DNA from: Endomychus coccineus
Taxonomy: Eukaryota > Arthropoda > Insecta > Coleoptera > Endomychidae
NCBI GenBank assembly: GCA_958510875.1
Contig: OY294068.1
Span: 194,270,315 to 194,334,314, forward strand
Reading direction: 5' to 3'
Length of the DNA stretch: 64,000 nt
Numbering within the stretch: the first letter of the stretch is position 1; each line of letters starts with the position of its first letter. This document shows, piece by piece, positions 9,401 to 19,897 of this stretch. The translations under genes were made by a program, and so were the position numbers. The notes under the pieces are model-generated. The model saw only the letters and a program-made list of their open reading frames with translations. It searched no databases and was not told the DNA's origin.

Positions 9401-11571
9401 GCGCGGGTTGTGAGGCTATCTTCTTTCATAACTAAATGATGGGGCATAAAATATGATATTTTTTTATCAACATCGTCATTAATTAAACTCATATGTCCCA
9501 TTTCCAAATACTCACGCATAAAATCCTTATAATCTATTTCAAAATGTGGAAACTTTTCAAACTTTCTTTCAAGAGACATTAGCTTTTTTACAGCTAATTC
9601 TTTTGAATTCCCTAAACTAGTAACGTCATGTTTTAACGGTATTTTAACAATAAATCTACCGTTTAGATCTCGCGAGAATGTCTCCTTAAATATGTTTTCA
9701 CATTTCAAATCATCATTAGATAATTTACATTTCTCATCAATCTGTTCAACCATCCAGAATTTTTGTAATGATTGATTTAAGTTTACGAAATCTACCGATA
9801 ATAAACATTTGGTTTCTTTCGAATCTGTAGAGACATCTGGCAAATTGCCGCCAACAATATAACCGAATATGGTTTGTTGTAGAACTAAACCTTTACCTAG
9901 AACTATTTTGTGAGATTTTAAAGCGTCCCAAAAGGTCGAGACCCCTATCAACAAATCTATATTATTGGGCTCATAAAATTCAGGATTCGCCAACATAATG
10001 TTTGTCGGCATTTTTAAACTTGAAATATCTAAATACTGGCTAGGTAAATAGTCAGTAATTTTGGGTAAAACTAAGCAATCCAAATTCAAACAGAAATCAT
10101 TGATCATAGATTGTGCATTTACGATACATTTTTTATCAATAGTAATTCCTGAACCGATACCTGAAACTGAAATATCTATGTTTGTTTGATGTAAATTCAG
10201 TTTCGAAACGAGATTTTGTGTAACAAAATTAGACTGGGAACCAGAATCTAATACAGCATAACAAACGTGTTTATTGCCATAAAAATCAACAACGAAAACC
10301 TTCGCAGTAGGTAAAAGGACATGAGATTTGAGTGTGCTTGTAAATGCGACCCTTGTCTCAACATCTGTGTGTAGTAATCTACTATGCTTTTGGTTGCATG
10401 AAAAACAAGGTTTTGACTTGCACGAATTTGCACTATGGTCTTTACATAAACAATTGTGGCACAATTTCAAATCATTAATACGTTTCACGCGTTCGGAAAC
10501 ATCTAAATCAATGAACATCTTGCAAGTATAAATTTTATGACCTGTCTTGCTACAAAAGTTGCATTTAATTATCTTATTTGAACTACTCTGATTACTAAGA
10601 AAACTTTTAGTTGATTTTTGTTTAACATCTGCATGACCTTTGAATTTACTAATATCTTTATTAACGTTATAAGCTATTGATTCAATTGTATCAGCTCTAT
10701 CTGATATAAACGTAGTAAATTCATTTAATGTGGGAAATTCATTCTTTTTCATCTTTTTCATCTTTTCCCATTCGGACTGGGTAGTTTTATCTAGTTTTGA
10801 ATTGACAATATATATTAACAACAAATCCCAATTTTTAGTATCTACATTCAGATTATTCAATGCACCCAAATGTTTGAACAAAGTATCTATCAATTCTCGC
10901 AACTCTACAAATGAATCCTTTCTAATCAATGGTATCTCAAACAATCCTTGGATATGTGTAGACACTAATAACATCTTTTTATCAAATCTATTGCATAACA
11001 TACTCCAAGCTACTTCATAATTACTTGCTGATAATTCAACAGACCCTATAATTTTGAAAGCTGAGGGATTGAGACTTGCTCGTAAATAATGAAATTTTTG
11101 TATATCGTTAATTTCTACATTTTCGTGAATTAAGGACTGATATATATCTTTGAAATTTAACCATCCTTCATACGAGCCATCAAAATGTGGCAAGTCTATA
11201 ACAGGTAATTTAATAGGTAGCTTTTTTGATTGAGCAGCTTGAGAAGGTGGCGCTAGATCAGAATCAGATCTACTTTTTAATAAACATGCTGTTCTCGCCA
11301 AAATAGTTTCATATTTATCACAAAATGACTCCCTCTCTTCTAACTGTTCATTCAATAATTGCTCATCGCACTCATTTTCGATTTCATTTTGAACTTGATC
11401 GAATTCAACAATAATATGTTTTAGTCTCTCAATTTTCAATTCTAACATCGTAATCTTTTCAATATCTTGATTTCTATCAACTTTTATCTGATCATATAAT
11501 AAATCTACTGATTTTGAAAGAGTGGTTAGTTTGCTTTTAATGCAACCCCTTTTCCTAATCAAGGCATCCAT
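6469..11571 (-). CDS. BEL/Pao gag-pol polyprotein (1700 aa, intact)
   Basis: I start at ATG 11571 (MDALIRKRG); the 12 codons upstream in frame begin with TTG, not ATG. Domains, with approximate residues: coiled-coil-like N-terminus 1-110; DUF1759 gag 115-290 (PVIDLPHFDGSYEGW); two zinc knuckles at 335-400 (CNFCSKTGHKIYTC, CHNCLCKDHSANSC); aspartic protease near 445 (VLDSGSQSNF); reverse transcriptase 640-900 with SSDITKMYRQV and YVDD near 847; RNase H 1020-1150 with FSDASQ and WTDS; integrase zinc-binding region 1335-1385 ending CLTC; integrase core with LDYAGPF near 1404, YSDNATNF near 1468 and GGIWE near 1520; DUF5641 tail with FWKRWSRDYL from about 1610. All catalytic motifs look present and no internal stop is seen. 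It probably cannot be expressed from its own promoter because the 5' LTR is mostly gone. No envelope gene follows. Confidence 0.95.
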   Translation of the reverse strand: MDALIRKRGCIKSKLTTLSKSVDLLYDQIKVDRNQDIEKITMLELKIERLKHIIVEFDQVQNEIENECDEQLLNEQLEERESFCDKYETILARTACLLKSRSDSDLAPPSQAAQSKKLPIKLPVIDLPHFDGSYEGWLNFKDIYQSLIHENVEINDIQKFHYLRASLNPSAFKIIGSVELSASNYEVAWSMLCNRFDKKMLLVSTHIQGLFEIPLIRKDSFVELRELIDTLFKHLGALNNLNVDTKNWDLLLIYIVNSKLDKTTQSEWEKMKKMKKNEFPTLNEFTTFISDRADTIESIAYNVNKDISKFKGHADVKQKSTKSFLSNQSSSNKIIKCNFCSKTGHKIYTCKMFIDLDVSERVKRINDLKLCHNCLCKDHSANSCKSKPCFSCNQKHSRLLHTDVETRVAFTSTLKSHVLLPTAKVFVVDFYGNKHVCYAVLDSGSQSNFVTQNLVSKLNLHQTNIDISVSGIGSGITIDKKCIVNAQSMINDFCLNLDCLVLPKITDYLPSQYLDISSLKMPTNIMLANPEFYEPNNIDLLIGVSTFWDALKSHKIVLGKGLVLQQTIFGYIVGGNLPDVSTDSKETKCLLSVDFVNLNQSLQKFWMVEQIDEKCKLSNDDLKCENIFKETFSRDLNGRFIVKIPLKHDVTSLGNSKELAVKKLMSLERKFEKFPHFEIDYKDFMREYLEMGHMSLINDDVDKKISYFMPHHLVMKEDSLTTRARVVFNGSAPTSNGVSLNDIQYVGPQILSSLFNILIKFRQFPYVVSSDITKMYRQVLIDREDRCLQRIVWRFDKSENIKVFELNTVTYGTASAPYLAMRCLHQLADEFRDEFPVASQMILENFYVDDFIAGFSDERDAIEICNQISYILGTGCFVLNKWRSNSAHILNNFQSINKTTETLKICDKDTKCLGIQWCCTNDHLSFKFTDDEQISEKCSKRSILSQISKLYDPLGLLSPCIIIAKRLIQRLWSLKLDWDDELPDNLIRKWHLFYKELIILNTLNIPRFVMIEKPAKVQLFGFSDASQRSYGAVVYMRSINENNEIKVSLLCSKSKVAPLKSLTMPRLELLAALMLSRLMKALSECVMYEFDCYLWTDSLIVLHWIHTETYKLQTFVCTRVTEIQELTANYSWQYVETKQNPADIVSRGNYPTELMKNELWWSGPSWLYDFNVSSFNFKFTPTIKRDLPELKKTNCEIVLHTISQNWQIFDKFSNLTRLQRVIAYCKRFHNNSNSKIRGTNRVNGRLTLIELDDALKCLIKMAQMQSFSKEFNYFTTGNVKAIKNKFNGLAAFIDNYGIIRVGGRLKHSDLQYNSKHPIILDSKHMLIKLIFQSEHIRLLHASPQLLLNSVRQNYWPLKGIYLAKETVRKCLTCFRFNPKPMSVTMADLPHNRVANLIPFQCTGLDYAGPFSVKDRKIRGYKVTKAYICLFVCLSTKAIHIELISDLSTDAFIACLRRFSSRRGFPSDLYSDNATNFVGANNSLNDMYSFLKSNNDLICDYTDQNRSKWHFIPPNSPHFGGIWEANVKSLKRHLYKVIGETILTYEEFITVLTQIEGILNSRPLSPLSADPNDLNPLTPSHFLIGKLLTLPPDPDVHHITINKLSRYQLLQQLQQSFWKRWSRDYLTSLQQRKKWNADTDVISIGAMVIVKVDNLPPSQWVLGRIIKLHPGSDGKTRVVSVKTNKGVYKRPVVKVCPLRIT

Positions 11572-11759
11572 TTTGATTAAACGTAATTCATTTACTACAA
11601 ATCTCAATTTTAAATAATCAACAGAAAAACTGTTAATCTTATAATCAAATCTTAAATTAAAGTAATAAACTTTATAAACAAACGTATCTGTGAATCATTA
11701 TTCAAATCTATATCATCAATCTAATCAGCCTCTATATGTCAATTTATCATCTATAAACT

Positions 11760-11813
11760 TACATACTTAATAATAAACAAATACAATGAACTAATTAACA
11801 ATATTTAAAACCA
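11760..11813 (-). repeat. Truncated BEL/Pao 5' LTR (54 bp left)
   Basis: Identical by eye to 6261-6314 over 54 bp and then diverges abruptly into leader sequence. It is followed on the plus strand by the GTGAC target duplication. Roughly 300 bp of LTR plus the primer-binding site are missing. Confidence 0.85.
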
Positions 11814-11939
11814 GTGACATTTCGGGGATTTCAACGCTCACAACTCCGCTTGGCTCAAGTTTTCAAACGAGATGGATGACGCAGGACTACAGTCTGAGAC
11901 CTTCACCATTATATATGGTCTCAAGAAGCTAAGCTAATT

Positions 11940-12440
11940 ATTATTTACCAACACGCTTGACTTATTCCTCATCGTCATCATCATCAGTAAGACCAGGGAT
12001 TTAATCCTCTAAATGCACTTAGGCCGCTGGAGTAGGCCCATTGTGCGTCTCATTATCATTATCCTATTCTAGCGGGTTTATGGTCCCTTAGAAACCCAGA
12101 ATATTGCTTACACTGGCTTGCTTAACTTTCTCTGGAAACAGTTTTGCTTCGCCGAAGTAACGGCACCTGAGGTATGTCAAAGCTGGACATTCCAACAAGA
12201 TGTGAGAGGCAGTATCTTCCACCTTTCGGTATTCCTAAGATATATGGTCATCTGCGATTCCCATGCTTAGAGAAAGGGATTTTTTTAAGAACCTAGACAC
12301 AGGCTCTTTGATAAAGAGCTTGGCCATACTCATGCCTGGACAGTCCTGCCATGAGTCTGACCACCGTTTGTTCAACTGGCCTGAAGGGTGAGAACTCCCA
12401 CGCAGTTTGACAAATCGAGTGTGGGACGTCACGTAATCAA
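11940..12440 (-). pseudogene. R1-like LINE fragment, RNase H end and 3' tail
   Basis: The minus strand reads KLRGSSHPSGQLNKRWSD, WQDCPGMSMAKLFIKEP, a LSLSM stretch, then after a frame change VEDTASHILLECPALTYLR and YFGEAKLFPEKV. This matches the end of the RNase H and the following Cys/His tail (HILCECPAL type) of R1/LOA-like non-LTR retrotransposons. Downstream, sequence at about 11990-12045 with a GGGATTTAATCC core fits the short 3' UTR of that group. Truncated at the 5' side and frameshifted. Confidence 0.65.
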
Positions 12441-12444
12441 TTGA

Positions 12445-13985
12445 TCACGGTTCTTTATTAACATCGTCTTTTAGGAATCTAGCGAGAGTGTCGTTTTTAT
12501 GACGGATATAACCCATGGAATGACCAGAACTTAGAATTTAGAGTGGAAAGAATGAAAAATTCTAAAAACTCTCAGACTGAACATGAATCAACGTGGGTGT
12601 CACTCACTCAAGATTTATGAAAAAAAAGAACAGTTTTTATAGTGCTAAAAATATTAAAACATAATATGTTTTTCAGTAGACTGTACGTATAGTTCGAGAC
12701 AATAGAGATCGCCTAGTATGAGTATTAGCATCCCTCTTTGTCGTACTGGCTAACTCACTTGTCTAACACAGCTTCTCTACGCTCGACTGTGTAACGATAT
12801 TTACTGGAGGAATCTATCAGTGGTCATGACATTTCAACCAATCAGACCTGTTACACATATCGTTTTCGTCTCACGGTTTCTACCAATCAGGTCCCCGTAA
12901 AAACATATTCTATGATAATACAGTGTATTCTGTATCTTCATTGTGAGGAAGCGTTATTTCAAAGTGGAAAAATAACCGTAGAGTGAAGTAAATAAATGAA
13001 TACCGAAGTGCAAGGTGTATTTTATTAAACAATAAACGTACTGTCAGTAAATATATAATAGAGTGTAGACACCGGCAAGAAAAACTTTATTGCTTGCTGT
13101 CCGTCCAAGTAAGCATTGTTGTTTTCGTGAAAGACGTAAAAAGCTAAGCATTGACACAATGGTTTCCTTAAATAGGACTAATAAGACTTTTGCAAACAGA
13201 ATACATCATGAAATCTGAAGAACCAACAAAAACTCGGTATTCGTACGCGACGTACGCCCAAGAATGCAACGGCCCCGATAAATATCGACTATCCATCGAG
13301 CCAGGAACAAATTTATAGACAACCGGCCGTTCGATTTACAGCTTTGTAAAGGTTGTTTTTTTTTCTAGTTTTGTTTCAATCGTTGTGCCGCGTGTCATGC
13401 CGCATCTGCCCATGTTCCATTATTCAGTTGGTTGAGATGTGTGGTTGAATCGCGCGCGCGCGCCACTTTTTGGAAATTGCAATATTAAAGCACAAGGTGC
13501 AAAATTGAATATGGATATCTCACGCTTTTTGCGATTTCTGTGGATGTGTTTTTAAGGAATAAAATTTATTTGTACCGGAACCGTATAATTTGAGAAAATA
13601 AAATAGGTTTAGTTGTCTCAGTGGTAATATTTTATCTCCAGCAATATCAAACGAGCATAATCAATATATTCAACCCATCATCAGTGGGTTATCGAAACTA
13701 AATATCAGTATTGCCATTCAGTATGTTAATAATCTTTGCGAAACATTGATGGAACAAAAAACCACTAACGCATTGCAATCACATCAAAACTGATAATTCA
13801 TTTATTTATTTCAAGACAATGCATAAGAAAATTAATATATTAACAATTGTTATACAAATTAAATCTAAATAACCTAATTACTCTAGTCCGAGAGGAGACA
13901 AAATCATAAAGAAAAGGAAAATAGCCAAAAATATTTCATAGCAATATTCGAAGAGGAAAACAAGAAAGAAAGAGCTTGAAAGTAT
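12445..13985. other. Intron sequence, possible unproven solo LTR, CG microsatellite
   Basis: No coding frame recognised. 12670-13080 has an LTR-like feel (AATAAA-like words, many TATA-like words) but I cannot show a second copy or target duplication. A run of alternating CG lies at 13451-13463. Confidence 0.3.
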
Positions 13986-13989
13986 GAAT

Positions 13990-14303
13990 ATTGATTCATT
14001 GCAGTCGGCGAGTAATCTGTTTTAGGCTAGAATTGAAAATACCATATTTAGTATGAGTGTCATTGGTGTTATAGGCATAGCACATGCAAAATAATGGACA
14101 TAGTCAAAGTAAGTTAGTACGAGGAGTTTGGAGATAGAAAGTATTTACAGACCGCGAGTTCAGCCCAGGAACTAGGAAATTGACTCTTTCCAGCAGCATG
14201 TGGCAGTTAATTAGGTTATTGAGCAGCTTGAACAAACTGGCCTGGAGTACATAATTATTTCTGCGAGAAAGCGATGACTTATTGAATCTATCTAACAGGA
14301 TAA
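13990..14303 (-). pseudogene. CR1/Jockey-like LINE RT C-terminal fragment
   Basis: The minus strand reads VILLDRFNKSSLSRRNNYV, SLFKLLNNLINCHMLLERVN, FLVPGLNSRSVNTFYLQTPR, then after a frameshift SPLFCMCYAYNTND and GIFNSSLKQI. These are the relaxed repeats at the very end of CR1/Jockey-like RT proteins (FLYKLLNG, L..INF.VP, RTN and IFN.SL). It is joined in frame, with no gap, to the helicase/endonuclease piece on its upstream side. Confidence 0.6.
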
Positions 14304-14575
14304 CTGAATCTTGTAAATCGTATTTGTGACTATTTAGACTTTGGCAATTGAAAGTCATTATTGAAATGTCATTTCTATTACTAATGAAGTCTAAGACACT
14401 TTGAACTGTCGTCTGAACACTATTTAAAGGCAGTCTTTTGAATTTTTGCAACAAAGATGCAGTCGATGCAGCTTGCCTTCGATTATTATAAAACTTGAAT
14501 GTAGAATTATCGTTTTTTGTCGTGATATAAAATTTTTCAATATTAGTCACCCGAGAGAGCGCAACATAAACGAGT
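14304..14575 (-). pseudogene. Helentron-type helicase C-terminus with start of an endonuclease domain
   Basis: The minus-strand frame begins QELVYVALSRVTNIEKFYIT, motif VI of Pif1/Helitron helicases (YVALSRVT), then FKFYNNRRQAAS, SLLQKFKRLPLNSVQ, and at about residue 64 SIMTFNCQSLNSHKYDLQDS. The last stretch is the opening strand of an AP-type endonuclease domain (TFNCQSL with its Asn). Helentrons are rolling-circle transposons whose Rep-helicase can carry such a domain. Everything upstream (Rep, helicase motifs I-V) is missing. Confidence 0.6.
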
Positions 14576-14578
14576 TCC

Positions 14579-15072
14579 TGTTATTTTTCGTTACGGAATT
14601 TCTTGATTCGATCGTCGCGCTCAAAGCTCGCGATAAAAGCTATATGCAATATATGCAATAGCTTAATAGAAACAGGTACTCTCAGGTCTCTGCTACGCGC
14701 GTCTAACGTATAAACTCTAACTGACGCGTAGCGAGCTCCTAGAGGCATATGTCAAAATGATTTCGTTCGTAGCTAATTACAGAGGACGTCTGGAGTTCAT
14801 GCAATTATGTTTTTAGATAATTCGAACTTTCTAATTTCGATACGCCACGTGAAAATCCCGGAGTCTAAAGCGCTAGAGTGTTATAACTTATAACATTCGT
14901 ATAAAATAGCGGAATTTCTCACTTTTAGAAACTTCAAATTAGTTAATTAATTTGACACATGTTGGGTGTTTAGGTCTTACATTATTTTTCGTTACGGAAT
15001 TTCTTGATTCGGTCGCCGCGCTCAAAGCCCGCGATAAAAGCTATATGCAATAGCTTACAAATAGAAACAGGG
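14579..15072. repeat. Direct repeat pair with hairpins beside the Helentron piece
   Basis: About 90 bp starting TTATTTTTCGTTACGGAATT occurs at 14580-14675 and again at 14985-15072. Both copies carry GCGATAAAAGCTATATGCAA and a short AAGCTATATGCAATAGCTT hairpin. Between them GCTACGCGCGTC (14691-14702) and GACGCGTAGC (14723-14732) form an inverted pair. Short hairpins and subterminal repeats fit Helentron ends. This is inference. Confidence 0.55.
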
Positions 15073-15583
15073 TAAGAAATCCTGCAGCATTCTTATTCAG
15101 GGCAGACTAGAAATGAAATTATAAATATCCACCACAAAATATGCTCGATAATTTCAGTATTATCTTTTAATGTTGGAATTACCAAGTATTTAGAAGAACG
15201 TATCTTGAGTCATGGCTTGGAATTTTTGAAGATTTTTGTCCTTTAATAGAAGTATAAAACATTTGCTAGGATTTTGGTGTGTTCGAATTAGGATGAAGTG
15301 GCACACAGAACTTATGTTACTTCACACAATTTGACCCTATGTGTGGCCGTCTTTTCTAATCATGTATGATATTATATATAACAGGTGCCTCATGTTATCT
15401 CCGTTGTTATTACAAAATTATTTAAATTACCAAACTGCTGGCATTTTTTCTACTGATTAAAATGGCATTATCGGAATTTTCCTAAAAATAGCACTTTTTA
15501 AATGATACCTGTTTATTTTTACATATTTTGAAAGAAAATTTAATTTCTAGCAAAAAATTCTTATTACATAACTACAAAATTGT

Positions 15584-16155
15584 GAATGATCAACACCTAC
15601 GAAACACATGTATGGCTGAAATCTATTGAAAACCGTAGGGAATCTCTAGCTATAGCATTGGATACCTCTAAAGCATTTGACCGAGTCCTTCAATACAATG
15701 GTATTAATGTGGATGTTCCACAGGGATCTGTCTTGGCACCAACTTTGTCAACGATTGACCACCTGTCCCGCCCACAGATTTGAAGATGATGGTACACTTC
15801 ATACTGCTTTTTCATCTAGAGCCCTTATACCATCCAATGAAATCAAAGGCAAAGAGATCCCTCCCATTTCTATAGATATTTTCATGGTCGGTGTTCATAA
15901 GAGGTCTCGTCTGTTGTTCCACCACGAGAGATTTCAGATAGGTGGACTAGGCGGGCTCAAGCTAGTCACCACTTCACTGTAAAACTAGAGACCTACTGAA
16001 GTTCTTACTACCAGACTTAATTTTTTTATCGAAGAGCGAAGCTGTGGAACTCTTCACATTTTCGGGAATATATATGAGCATCTTCAATCTCCATTTCCAT
16101 CCGTGAAAAAATTACCTTTTTGTGCGTCAAAAAATCAACAACTTCAAGCTCTGGC
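15584..16155 (+). pseudogene. Jockey-like LINE RT fragment with internal deletion
   Basis: The plus strand reads YETHVWLKSIENRRESLAIA, ALDTSKAFDRV, then directly VDVPQGSVLAPTL (RT motif before the active site), so about 40 residues are lost between them. A frame change gives FEDDGTLHTAFSSRA, where EDDG stands for the usual ADDG active-site turn. Further down, RAKLWNSS at about 16040 is the C-terminal end motif of Jockey RTs. It is closely related in wording to the fragment at 28173-28600. Confidence 0.7.
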
Positions 16156-16159
16156 AAAA

Positions 16160-18345
16160 TAAGAACAGTCCATGATGAGATGGGGAGCTGTGAGCGCCGG
16201 ATTATTTTTTTGTTATCTACCCATTAGGCATCATGCCATCCGGGAGAAAATGACCTTGTTTTGCAATGAAAGTTCCGAATAGCCTAGAATCCATGTAGTA
16301 GCCTTTCTATTCTGGAGAGTATTACCTTGAAAAATCTGTCGCTATCTCTTAGTCTAACTAGATGATAGTAACTTCGGCATTTTCCAAGATTACACAGCAC
16401 ATTACGTAAATATAGGCACAATCACTGTCCTAAGAAAATCTGTTTCGGTATTTTTGAAGTTTGATTCTATTAAAATTCAAATTGGCAACAAATATATGAA
16501 CTGTCAAGTCAATTCGTTTGATCAACAGTTTATATCGGCAACTCTGTAATGTGTTGCCAACTGTTTAAGTGGAACATACCTGATAGATAGCGCGGCAGTT
16601 ATTTGGGGATATTGTTGTAAAAGTAACCAAGTATGACGTCGTATCATTGATTCGGTGAAAAAGGCATATCAAATGATCATTCCCGATGACTTTCGTGAAT
16701 CGTTCTAAACCAATAAAAGCACCCTTTGAAATCATTCCATAAACGTATTTGAAGCATAATTTTTATAGTGATGAGAACAGTATCAATAAATTAATAAAAT
16801 ATCATTGTTGAACGGTTTTTTTTATACTTTGACTACACGAGAGAGAAACCTATGATGTTCGAAGAACATCGTGTGAACCAGTGATGGAATGTTGTGAGAG
16901 GAGATAGACATTCGAATTTTTCTGGAAGGTTTGGAGGTTGTAGGCATAGGGAAAGACCTCACCAGGTGAACAGTTTAAAGTCCAAGGATTTGCTCTTCGA
17001 ACAGTAACGTTTTTGGTCACAATTACCCATTTAAATATTTCGTGCAATAAATAAATAAGTTGAAGGTCTAGTTATGGGCAATTACATAAACGTTAAGACC
17101 CTATCATTCCGTATAAGAAACACGTCTAATTTGAAAGTACGAGCTTCACAAAGAAATATTATAAAGTGTTCATCTAATTTGTACAATTATCTTTAAGCAT
17201 GACTTGCTCAGGTACGGCTGAACGGCCATAGTTACGTATTATAGACATCATATTCGACATGTGTAAGTATCTACATTTTACTCTGTATATAATTATTCTA
17301 TTGTGGTAATTGGAATGGTGAAGCTCTCGCAATAACCCAAGACGTAATTTACTTCATACTTTGATGTGAAAATATCGCATATTAAACTTCGAACATTTCC
17401 AGTTCTGCTTTCAATATACGAAGAAGACTTCTCACGCACATCACATCGATTTATTGATTAATTCATTGCCAGATACTACACACGCTTTCGTCAAATTATA
17501 TCAGTTATAATTTGCGAATACCCTGCTATTCTCTTAGTCCCTGTGTGACGCTCCTGTTAACAAGAGATATATTGTAAGATTCCTCTAGAACGAACGAGTA
17601 AGTTGCAATACTACTGAACGATAATTTTGTCAAGGTGTAAATAACTCTACTTGCAAGAGAAACCAAAAATATCTAACGCCATCTACCCTACTTGACCATA
17701 AATAATATGCTATTGCTATTACCAAAAGCATTTTATACAAGTTAAATGGTTAAATGGCATTATTGAAAACAGAGAAAACTAATCATTCATGTGTATTATT
17801 TCATTTTACGTAGAAACAGTGACTTTCCGTCGCAAGAACTCAATTTTAGAGTAGTTTCACCATTTGCCACGGTATATTGGTAGTATGGTATACAGCATGA
17901 TTCATAAGTATTAGCTCAAATTGTAAATGCACGTTCAGAAATATAAAATAATAATATTTCACTCAGCAGCAATGGTTCTAAAGCTGCTCCTTACTGAGAT
18001 ACAGTGTGTTAAATTTGAAAAAATAAAATTCATTTTTGGCTATAAATCAACCATTTTTATAGATATAGTTGTAGTGGTACAGTTGTTATTATCACTGCAG
18101 TAATAAATGATTCCTTACATATTTTATTTGGAAAGCCTTATAATTTCTGTTTAAAAAAGTTATACTGCATAACTATGCAAAATATTGACCGTTTTCGAGA
18201 TATTTGAATTTCAATAATCCTCCTCATGATCGCCATTAGGTGTATACTTTCCATTAATAATCACAAAGTGTAATATTGCCCTAATTGAGGAAAAAAACGT
18301 TCAAATAATTAATAGCGGACTCTCATATTTCCACTACATTTCGAG
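16160..18345. other. Intron sequence without recognised features
   Basis: Mostly AT-rich single-copy-looking sequence. No coding similarity seen in any frame beyond short random open stretches. Confidence 0.4.
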
Positions 18346-18349
18346 ATAG

Positions 18350-18965
18350 TATACAGGATGTTTCAAAACGTTGATCATCGATAAAATTGATTTTGTTTAG
18401 GAATAAACTATATTTATTTGACGTAAATTGAATGATACAAGATCTTACTTTAATAAAACGTACACTATGTACTTAACAATCCAATAATGAAGGTAACAAA
18501 GGTGGCATTTTATTTTAAAAAGGAAGACAAAATTAGAAAATACTTGAACTACAGCATTTCGCGATATCGTTATTTTTTACTTAAAACCTACGTCACACAT
18601 AATCTTGAAATTTTGTTAACATTAAGTTAAATCACTACTGCAAAGTATTCTCAACATGGCTACCACCTTTTTTTATATACACTTTAGACCGTTCAGTTAA
18701 GGATTGGGCCGTGATTATTTCTAATGAAATTGGATTCATCTTGAATTATATTTCATAACTCTTTTAGTGTGTTCATAGGTTCAGCGTAAATCATAGATTT
18801 AACCCTACACGTGAAATCCACTGGATTCAAATCGGGGCTGCGAGGTGACCATTGAAATTCACTACGACCACCAATTCAACGGTGTGGGAAAGTTTCATTC
18901 AGTTGATCGCGTACAGTCAATGATAAATATGGAGGTGCACCTTGTAATTTACCATCGAACTGAGA
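18350..18965 (-). pseudogene. Tc1/mariner (IS630)-type transposase remnant
   Basis: From 18945 down on the minus strand: QGAPPYLSLTVRDQLNETFP (DGAPPH block; the catalytic Asp reads Gln), GGRSEFQWSPRSPDLNPVDF (third catalytic Asp block) and VKSMIYAEPMNTLKEL. The last recognisable part (about 18660) resembles the NGGHFEHL-like C-terminus. Several in-frame stops. On the plus strand TATACAGGATGTTTCAAAAC at 18351-18370 is the usual terminal sequence of such elements, so this probably marks the 3' end. The other end is not seen. Confidence 0.7.
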
Positions 18966-18969
18966 ATTT

Positions 18970-19850
18970 TACGATTTCAGGAAAACCAGTACATCAATAA
19001 GGAAGTATAACGAGGGAGCAGTGTCCTAATTTCTAGAGAAGTATTGAACTAACGTTATTGCTGAACGTTCTTAAGTTGCTGTTTGATTACAAAACGATCT
19101 ATAATTATGTAATATTTTCATTCAAGGAAACTAGTTGATTTAAGAAGAGAAACACAATGAAATCATACGTTGCAAAACGTTAAGACTGAATTAACTATTA
19201 GCCAATTATCCGGTTGGCACTGTTTGCAACGAGTGAAGGTACCTTTAATTATTGAAATGAGTATTTTGTACATGTGGAACTGTCATATCGAACCGGCAGA
19301 AGCCTAATAAATAATAGATCGAAGAATAATTATACGGAGGCACCTAAATTACAGAGGCATGTTCAAATGGCAAACGTGCTTAAATAAATAATACCACTAG
19401 CATTTTAATGCGATATGATAATTTCAGTTATTAGAGATATTAAATGTTTCCAGACAGTCGGCCATTTTGTGTATCGCATGTTAGGAAAACCTTGGCGGTA
19501 AATAATATGCATGGTGCTCGCACAATGATAACTTCGATACATGTACATCGGTAGTACGCTAGTATGTTACTACAAACTACGATTACATTCCCGTATTATT
19601 AAATCACCGATATCTGACTAGTCTAGCCGACCCTTCTGTCTCTCTGACTAATCTAGTGCGAGCACCATACTTTTTTGTATTTTGTAGTTTGGTACACTTC
19701 ATTCTTAAATAACTAATCACAGAAGACAGAAAATAACACCGAAATGATGTTTTTTCTATGACATTCACATAAGACATGACAGTTAGTTTTACTTTATCTT
19801 GATGAGGGCCTAAATGGTTGCTCAGGATTCATGGGTATAGATGAACGTAG
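18970..19850. other. Intron sequence apart from a small inverted repeat
   Basis: Only the inverted repeat at 19511-19668, listed separately, stands out. Confidence 0.4.
19511..19668. repeat. Candidate 158-bp MITE
   Basis: The 13-bp ends ATGGTGCTCGCAC (19511-19523) and GTGCGAGCACCAT (19656-19668) are perfect inverted copies. Inside, CTGACTAGTCTAG and CTGACTAATCTAG form a direct pair. No coding capacity; target duplication not clear. Confidence 0.45.
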
Positions 19851-19897
19851 CCAGTGGTTAGCAGTAAAAATTTAGACGCGTTGAAACAAAGCGAATA

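Larger units (their letters stand above)
5965..11813 (-). mobile_element. BEL/Pao LTR retrotransposon, nearly complete
   Basis: The element is bounded by GTGAC target duplications at 5960-5964 and 11814-11818 and has TG...CA ends. In its own (minus) orientation it has a truncated 5' LTR (11760-11813), leader, one gag-pol frame (11571-6469), a purine-rich AAGGTGGCCGGTA tract just before the 3' LTR, and a 350-bp 3' LTR (5965-6314). The 5' LTR keeps only 54 bp matching the start of the 3' LTR, so promoter, R-U5 and primer site appear deleted after insertion. The open gag-pol frame implies a fairly young insertion. It lies in the 36-kb eyg intron, in the same orientation as eyg. Confidence 0.93.

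Noticed and set aside
12670..13080. Solo LTR
   Set aside because: No second copy, no TG/CA ends with target duplication that I could show.
13451..13463. CG run as Z-DNA or CpG island
   Set aside because: Only 13 bp, isolated; a simple microsatellite.
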